A stretch of DNA of 64,000 nucleotides, taken from positions 618,748 through 682,747 of the forward strand of contig NZ_PJNH01000002.1 of NCBI RefSeq assembly GCF_002844535.1, written 5' to 3'. Below the pieces are notes generated by a model that was not told where the DNA came from, ran no database searches, and worked only from the letters and a program-made list of their open reading frames with translations. The translations under genes and the position numbers were made by a program. Positions 59,294-64,000 of this stretch are shown here, piece after piece. The stretch is from Halalkalibacillus sediminis (GTDB lineage Bacteria; Bacillota; Bacilli; Bacillales; Alkalibacillaceae). Positions within the stretch are counted from its first letter, which is position 1, and each line of letters opens with the position of its first letter.

Positions 59294-61201
59294 ATGTGTG
59301 GCTTTATCGGATATATAAGACACCAACGATCTAAAATAACTGAACAAGAGCGCGCTTTATTTGTAAAGCAAAACGAAATTATTACTCACAGAGGTCCGGA
59401 CGATGAAGGGTTTTATCATGACGACTTCATCTCGTTTGGGTTCCGTCGCTTGAGTATTATAGATATTGAAAGTGGTCATCAGCCATTACCTTATGAAAAT
59501 GAGCGTTACTGGATGGTCTTTAATGGAGAGATTTATAATTATGTAGAGCTGAAGAAAGAGCTTTTGGAAGAAGGTTACGAGTTTGAAACGGATTCTGACT
59601 CTGAAGTGATTTTAGCGATGTTTTCTAAGCATGGAGATGAAGCATTCAAATACTTACGTGGAATGTTCGGCATTTTGATTTGGGACAAGTCTGAAGAGGT
59701 GCTTCACGGTGCTAGGGACCCATTTGGTATCAAACCTTTATTCTATAGTCGTCAAGAAAATGGTACTTATTTTGCATCTGAGAAAAAAAGCATAGGCCTT
59801 GCAATCGAACAACAGGAAGTAGACGCAGAAAGTTTGCAACATTACCTAAGCTTCCAGTTTGTCCCTGAACCTAAAACAATGACAAAGGGAGTGCGGAAAA
59901 TAGAGCCTGGGCATTCTTTCACCATGAAGCCAGGCGAGGATCCAACTTTCAAGCGTTATTTCCATGCAAAGTTTGACCCTGTGCAAACTGAGAAGCAACA
60001 ACTAATGCGACAAATCCGTGATGTAATGTTTGACTCTGTGAATGTTCATATGCGAAGCGACGTACCAGTTGGCTCATTTTTATCTGGAGGAATCGATTCG
60101 ACGATTATTGTTGCGATTGCGAAAGAGTTCAATCCGAATATAAAGACATTTTCAGTAGGGTTCGAAAGAGAAGGGTACTCGGAAGTCGATGTAGCGAGAG
60201 AATCTGCTGAGAAAATTGGTGTTGAGAATATTTCTTATGTGATTTCACCAGAAGAATATGTGAAAAAGCTTCCTAAGATTATGTGGCATAATGATGATCC
60301 TCTGGCTGATCCAGCTTGTGTACCGTTGTATTTTGTTGGGCGTGAAGCGTCGAAACACGTGACCGTTGTGCTATCAGGTGAAGGTGCTGATGAATTATTC
60401 GGTGGGTATAATATTTACCGTGAGCCTGAATCTTTAAAAGTGTTTAAATCGGTTCCAACGCCAGCCAAAGATTTGCTGAATCGTGTAGCGAAAGTGTTAC
60501 CGGAGGGAGTAAAGGGTAAAAGCTTCTTGGAACGTGGTACAACACCTCTCTCTGAGAGATATATCGGGAATGCGAAGATGTTTGAAGAAGCAGAGAAATC
60601 TGCTTTATTGAAAACGTATGACCAGCACAACCCGTACCAAAAATTTACCAACCCCTTGTACCGAGAAGTGCAAGGAACAAATCCAGTGAATCAAATGCAG
60701 TATGTTGATATCCACACCTGGTTGCGTGGAGACATTTTGCTAAAGGCTGATCGAATGACAATGGCTCATGCATTGGAATTACGCGTACCGTTTTTGGATA
60801 AAGAAGTATTCCGTGTTGCCAATTCCATTCCCGTTGATTATAAAATTGCCAATGGTACGACGAAATCAATCTTGCGTGAGGCGATGGAAAGTGTAGTTCC
60901 GGAGCACGTGTTGAATCGCAAAAAATTAGGCTTCCCCGTACCTATCCGTCATTGGTTACGCAATGAATTATATGATTGGGCGGCGGGGTTAATTAAAAAC
61001 AGCCAGACCGATTATTTGTTGAATAAAGATGTAGTCATTAATTTGTTAGAAAAGCATCGAGAAGGTAAGCAGGATTATAGTAGGAAAATATGGACAGTGC
61101 TTATGTTCATGCTATGGCATCAGATTTACATTGAAGGTGTTTATAGTATAGAAGAATTACAAATAGAAGATGAAGCAAAAAGCAAGCTTACGACGAAGTA
61201 A
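59294..61201 (+). CDS. asnB: Asparagine synthetase (glutamine-hydrolysing)
   Basis: The 635-residue enzyme begins MCGFIGYI, so Cys2 is the N-terminal nucleophile of the class II amidotransferase domain (about 1-210). The synthetase domain has the PP-loop SGGIDST at 264-270 and a downstream SGEGADELFGGY motif. It makes asparagine from aspartate, glutamine and ATP. Some B. subtilis paralogues amidate cell-wall precursors instead, but this copy lies behind metK like AsnB. AGAGGAAT precedes the ATG. The end overlaps the converging peptidase gene by 14 bases. Confidence 0.92.
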   Translation: MCGFIGYIRHQRSKITEQERALFVKQNEIITHRGPDDEGFYHDDFISFGFRRLSIIDIESGHQPLPYENERYWMVFNGEIYNYVELKKELLEEGYEFETDSDSEVILAMFSKHGDEAFKYLRGMFGILIWDKSEEVLHGARDPFGIKPLFYSRQENGTYFASEKKSIGLAIEQQEVDAESLQHYLSFQFVPEPKTMTKGVRKIEPGHSFTMKPGEDPTFKRYFHAKFDPVQTEKQQLMRQIRDVMFDSVNVHMRSDVPVGSFLSGGIDSTIIVAIAKEFNPNIKTFSVGFEREGYSEVDVARESAEKIGVENISYVISPEEYVKKLPKIMWHNDDPLADPACVPLYFVGREASKHVTVVLSGEGADELFGGYNIYREPESLKVFKSVPTPAKDLLNRVAKVLPEGVKGKSFLERGTTPLSERYIGNAKMFEEAEKSALLKTYDQHNPYQKFTNPLYREVQGTNPVNQMQYVDIHTWLRGDILLKADRMTMAHALELRVPFLDKEVFRVANSIPVDYKIANGTTKSILREAMESVVPEHVLNRKKLGFPVPIRHWLRNELYDWAAGLIKNSQTDYLLNKDVVINLLEKHREGKQDYSRKIWTVLMFMLWHQIYIEGVYSIEELQIEDEAKSKLTTK

Positions 61202-62081
61202 TCGTAATTGCTTGCTTTCCCATCTGCACCCAAGCGGCGCGAAAATCGTCGATGGGTGCTTTATTTATATCTTGTTGTAGGGGATCATTGAAGTAAATGA
61301 ATTCCTCATCATAACCGACAACAAGGACGGAGTGTTCTTTCATTGTGATGTCGATCTTACCCTGAGGGGTGCTCCATGTTTCAAAAGCAGTATTAGGTAA
61401 AGGTTTGAAGGTAGTGTTAGTAATGACTAAAACTGGTTCATCTTCGTGAACCGAAGCAAGAATATTCTCAAAGGAGAATCCGGTGAGGTTTTCTACTCTT
61501 TCTCCAGCGTATTGTTTCGCTAACTTCTCTATTGGTCCATTATAGACACCGTAACCAGGGTTCTCTAGTGAAAACATATCCCCCACGAAACCTTCATGTG
61601 GGTTTCCGAAGTGGACATTACCATTCTTGTTCTTCATGGGTGTTGGGTCTTTTTTGATCTCATCAGCCAACTCCATTTTATCAGCTTCTATTTCATGATA
61701 ATTTAATAGCATTGCAAGAGTGGTTACCTCACAACCACGGGGTAGTTGCGGATATTGCTGGATGATGGGAGCTTCAATCAATTTCTCCTCTGCCAAAATA
61801 TACTGTTCGATCAGAGAGTTTTCAGTTATCGATGACCAATTATCGTTATTCTCCGCAAAGACAAGTGAGGAATTAGCCTGCTTGTCTATAAAGGTTTCCT
61901 CGTACCACCCGAGAATAGCTGGGTGGTTTTGTCCTAGCATAATAATAAAAAGTGCGATTGAACATCCGAAAAATAAGCCAGCAAATAAATAGCTAACTTT
62001 TCGGAAACTTTTTTGTTTAATAGAAGATACAACTAGTAAAAGTGCAACTAGTGAACTGAATACCAATAGCCATCCATACAT
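61188..62081 (-). CDS. Membrane-anchored C39-like cysteine peptidase
   Basis: The 297-residue protein has two N-terminal membrane segments (about 3-20 and 29-50) and an extracytoplasmic domain of the Peptidase_C39_2 type. The catalytic cysteine is C117 in LPRGCEVTTLAMLLNY, the histidine is H250 in KEHSVLVVGYDEE, and the aspartate is D266 in FNDPL. These match the papain-like triad. The substrate is unknown; peptidoglycan peptides, bacteriocin leaders or secreted proteins are possible. It overlaps asnB by 14 bases and lies just downstream of ytoA on the same strand. Confidence 0.83.
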   Translation of the reverse strand: MYGWLLVFSSLVALLLVVSSIKQKSFRKVSYLFAGLFFGCSIALFIIMLGQNHPAILGWYEETFIDKQANSSLVFAENNDNWSSITENSLIEQYILAEEKLIEAPIIQQYPQLPRGCEVTTLAMLLNYHEIEADKMELADEIKKDPTPMKNKNGNVHFGNPHEGFVGDMFSLENPGYGVYNGPIEKLAKQYAGERVENLTGFSFENILASVHEDEPVLVITNTTFKPLPNTAFETWSTPQGKIDITMKEHSVLVVGYDEEFIYFNDPLQQDINKAPIDDFRAAWVQMGKQAITITSS

Positions 62082-62093
62082 ATAACTTACCCC

Positions 62094-62606
62094 TTAAGAC
62101 TGGTTCGATTTGTAAACTTGTCCTTTTTCCACATACTCTGTACGAATACGTTTCATTTCCTTATAATCTTCATCGGTCAAATCTCTGACAACTTTAGCAG
62201 GTCGTCCGAATGCTAAAGTATTGGAGGGGATTTTTTTACCAGGCGGTACGAGGCTTCCAGCACCAACAAAGGCATTTTCTCCAATCTCAGCACCATCTAA
62301 AATAGTCGACCCCATCCCAATCAATGCATTCTTGCTAACTTTGCAAGAGTGGAGCAATACTTGGTGACCAACGGTGACTCCATCTTCTATTTCTAATGGC
62401 ATACCAGGGCTTTGGTGAAGCATACTCTGGTCTTGGATGTTGACACTTTTCCCTATAATTGTTGGGGCTACATCGCCACGAATGACAGTCTTGAACCAAA
62501 TACTACAATAGGCTCCTATTGTTACCTCGCCTGTCACTACAACATCTTCTGATAAGTAGGCTGTGTCATCAATTTGAGGGTATTTTCCTTTGTATTCGAG
62601 TATCAT
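62094..62606 (-). CDS. ytoA: Gamma-carbonic-anhydrase family protein YtoA
   Basis: The 170-residue protein is a left-handed parallel beta-helix with hexapeptide repeats (I-G-x-x-x repeats from about 20 to 140). Histidines in DQSMLHQSPG, VTVGHQVLLHSC are at the zinc positions of gamma-class carbonic anhydrases. Family members hydrate carbon dioxide or bind CoA substrates; the exact activity is unproven. TAGGAGG precedes the ATG. It is divergent from ytpA. Confidence 0.88.
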   Translation of the reverse strand: MILEYKGKYPQIDDTAYLSEDVVVTGEVTIGAYCSIWFKTVIRGDVAPTIIGKSVNIQDQSMLHQSPGMPLEIEDGVTVGHQVLLHSCKVSKNALIGMGSTILDGAEIGENAFVGAGSLVPPGKKIPSNTLAFGRPAKVVRDLTDEDYKEMKRIRTEYVEKGQVYKSNQS

Positions 62607-62682
62607 ATTGTTCCTCCTATAATAGGTTGTGATAAGATAATTATATCAAATTAGAAGAAACAGATGGTAGGAGAGGGATTGG

Positions 62683-63462
62683 ATGATTGTAAGAGAAACA
62701 GAGAACCCGACAGCTGTTGTGGTTGTCATTCATGGTGCATTCGAACATTCTGGTCGATATGAATGGCTTTTTAATAAATTATTGAAGCAAGGCTATCACA
62801 TTGTATATGGCGATTTGCCTGGGCAAGGGGTTACCCAGAAAAAGTTAGGCCACATCAAATCGTTTAAGCAATATTTTGACACGGTTTCTGAATGGATCGA
62901 TCAAGCAAAAACTTATGATTTACCTGTTTTCCTTTTAGGTCATAGCATGGGTGGATTAATTGCTATTCGCATTCTCCAGGAACAAAACATTGAGGTTGAT
63001 GGAGTGATTTTATCCTCGCCAGCCCTCGGTTTATGCAATGTTCCAGAAAAGCCGTTATACATGTTATCAAAGGTGCTAAACGTATTAGCTCCGTCTGTTC
63101 TAGTTCCTACCAATGTCCATTCAAAAATGGCTACGCGGAATGAAGCATTTATTGCTAGGGATGTTAGTGATCCTTTATATTTAAGGAAAGTCTCTGTACG
63201 TTGGTATTTGGAATTTGAAAAAGGGATCGATCTTGCCTTTAAGAAAATTAAGAAATATCCTGATGTACCGACGCTGTTACTCCAATCTGGAGAAGATTTA
63301 TTAGTTGATGTTGATGCGGTTAAGAAATGGTTCAACCAAGTGGACTTATCAGAGAAGAAAATAAAGATATATGAAGACCTTTATCATGAGATATTGAATG
63401 AACCAGAACGTGATGAAGTATATGCCGATGTGATACAGTTCATCGAGCATCAAAGAAATTAA
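62683..63462 (+). CDS. ytpA: Alpha/beta hydrolase YtpA (lysophospholipase-like)
   Basis: The 259-residue protein has the nucleophile elbow LGHSMGGLIAI with S88. The early VVIHGAFEHSGRY forms the oxyanion region, and the late SGEDLLVD and LYHEILNEPERDEV supply the acid and histidine. In B. subtilis YtpA is a phospholipase that produces the lysophospholipid antibiotic bacilysocin. The Shine-Dalgarno is GGAGAGGG. The next gene, ytpB, follows 43 bases on, as in B. subtilis. Confidence 0.87.
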   Translation: MIVRETENPTAVVVVIHGAFEHSGRYEWLFNKLLKQGYHIVYGDLPGQGVTQKKLGHIKSFKQYFDTVSEWIDQAKTYDLPVFLLGHSMGGLIAIRILQEQNIEVDGVILSSPALGLCNVPEKPLYMLSKVLNVLAPSVLVPTNVHSKMATRNEAFIARDVSDPLYLRKVSVRWYLEFEKGIDLAFKKIKKYPDVPTLLLQSGEDLLVDVDAVKKWFNQVDLSEKKIKIYEDLYHEILNEPERDEVYADVIQFIEHQRN

Positions 63463-63505
63463 TCGAAGGATTGATAGCAAGGATCTTTACAGGAGGATGA
63501 TTTAG

Positions 63506-64000
63506 ATTAGAAACATTCCAACCTCTCTCACGAAAATATTATCAGTCAGTTATCGTAAAATTTTCCCCCAGGCAAATGAAGAGCTTGATGGTTGGAGAAA
63601 ATTAGCTGAGAAGATACCGAATGATGAACTAAGAACACAAGCACTTGAAAGCATTGACTCTAAAACATTCCACTGTGAAGGTGGCTCGATTTATGCTGTG
63701 CTGGCTAGAGAAAACTGGGAGGACGCGATTAGCTTCATCGTAGCTTACCAGACAATCAGTGACTATCTAGATAACTTATGTGATAGAAGTACTTCGCTTG
63801 ATCCAGAGGATTTCCGCCAACTTCATTTATCCATGTTAGATGCAATTTCGCCAAATTCCGTGAATAAGAGAAGAAATTATTATCAGTTTAGGGATGAACA
63901 AGATGATGGAGAATACCTGGCTTCACTAGTCGCCACATGCCAGGAAATAACTAGGCGAATAAAAGATTATGAACGAATTTATCCGACGATTCATCGTCTA
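63506..64000 (+). CDS. ytpB: Partial: tetraprenyl-beta-curcumene synthase YtpB, apparent ATT start
   Basis: The frame runs from 63506 off the end of the window (165 codons seen). It reads IRNIPTSLTKILSVSYRKIFPQ, then TFHCEGGSIYAVL, and the DUF2600 signature YQTISDYLDNLCDRSTSLDPEDFR, whose aspartates D86, D89 and D93 bind prenyl diphosphate. YtpB cyclises tetraprenyl diphosphate to the sesquarterpene tetraprenyl-beta-curcumene. A TAG lies directly upstream, and no ATG, GTG or TTG occurs before the conserved region. The first codon is ATT, nine bases after AGGAGG at 63491-63496, so an ATT start is the simplest reading. Confidence 0.85.
   Translation, partial: MRNIPTSLTKILSVSYRKIFPQANEELDGWRKLAEKIPNDELRTQALESIDSKTFHCEGGSIYAVLARENWEDAISFIVAYQTISDYLDNLCDRSTSLDPEDFRQLHLSMLDAISPNSVNKRRNYYQFRDEQDDGEYLASLVATCQEITRRIKDYERIYPTIHRL

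Noticed and set aside
1-64000. Prophage, insertion sequence, transposase or defence island
   Set aside because: No transposase, integrase, restriction, phage structural or toxin gene was found; the gene order is that of a conserved Bacillaceae chromosome backbone.
1-64000. tRNA or rRNA genes
   Set aside because: No GTTCRA-type T-arm with matching acceptor stem or rRNA signature was seen while reading the intergenic regions; a covariance scan was not possible.

Overview
The window looks like a chromosomal segment of a low-GC Gram-positive, spore-forming Bacillaceae. Gene content and order match blocks of the Bacillus subtilis yun/yut/yum/yui, yug, men and ytk/ytp regions. The sodium-coupled transporters, acidic secreted proteins and sulfite/anion exporter are compatible with a halophilic or haloalkaliphilic relative (Halobacillus/Alkalibacillus type), but that is inference. 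All family names come from reading the translations; no database search was run.

Layout. 1-828: tail of a Glu-rich repeat protein, a candidate structured small RNA and a dispersed intergenic repeat. 829-5469: yunE, yunD, yunC, an inserted HD-GYP gene and yunB. 5470-9256: a lysine riboswitch driving an NhaC-type transporter, then a sodium:amino-acid symporter with a 32-residue small subunit. 9365-14723: an MFS transporter and a germinant-receptor operon in B-A-C order. 15014-22266: lytH, yutD, yutE, yutF, yutG, a 2-hydroxyacid dehydrogenase, and the Fe-S/dapF group (yutI, yuzD, yuzB, dapF, yutM). 22303-30928: a lipoprotein, yumC, yumB, yuiB, yuiC, yuiD, pepA, a BirA-controlled bioY, and deoD. 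31040-35653: a VLRF1-type protein and the FMN-riboswitch operon ribD-ribE-ribBA-ribH. 36124-42815: yfmJ, a Cu/Zn-SOD lipoprotein, patB, yugI, an iron alcohol dehydrogenase, yugN, yugO. 42921-52437: menI, menA and the menF-D-H-B-E-C menaquinone genes. 52459-53404: a Fur-boxed siderophore ATPase. 53833-64000: small secreted proteins, ytkD, pckA, SAM-riboswitch metK, asnB, a C39-like peptidase, ytoA, ytpA and the start of ytpB.

How the genes work together. Menaquinone synthesis, type II NADH dehydrogenase and ferredoxin-NADP reductase serve respiration and redox balance. Riboflavin genes, BioY, Fe-S assembly proteins and the siderophore ATPase supply cofactors and iron. lytH, yunB, the ger operon and ytpAB belong to sporulation and germination. 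Known control elements are unusually legible: three riboswitches (lysine, FMN, SAM-I), two Fur boxes and a BirA operator.

Most unusual signals. (1) Four intergenic regions just beyond terminators of plus-strand genes carry direct repeats with an exact 21-bp period. Units differ between arrays but share a core like CRTAACT in the same orientation. (2) ytpB has no ATG/GTG/TTG at its expected start, only ATT at ideal Shine-Dalgarno spacing. (3) Three genes have their Shine-Dalgarno buried in the 3' arm of a hairpin; one of these hairpins is a full intrinsic terminator. (4) A promoter plus terminator-like structured RNA of about 80 nt lies near 520-600.
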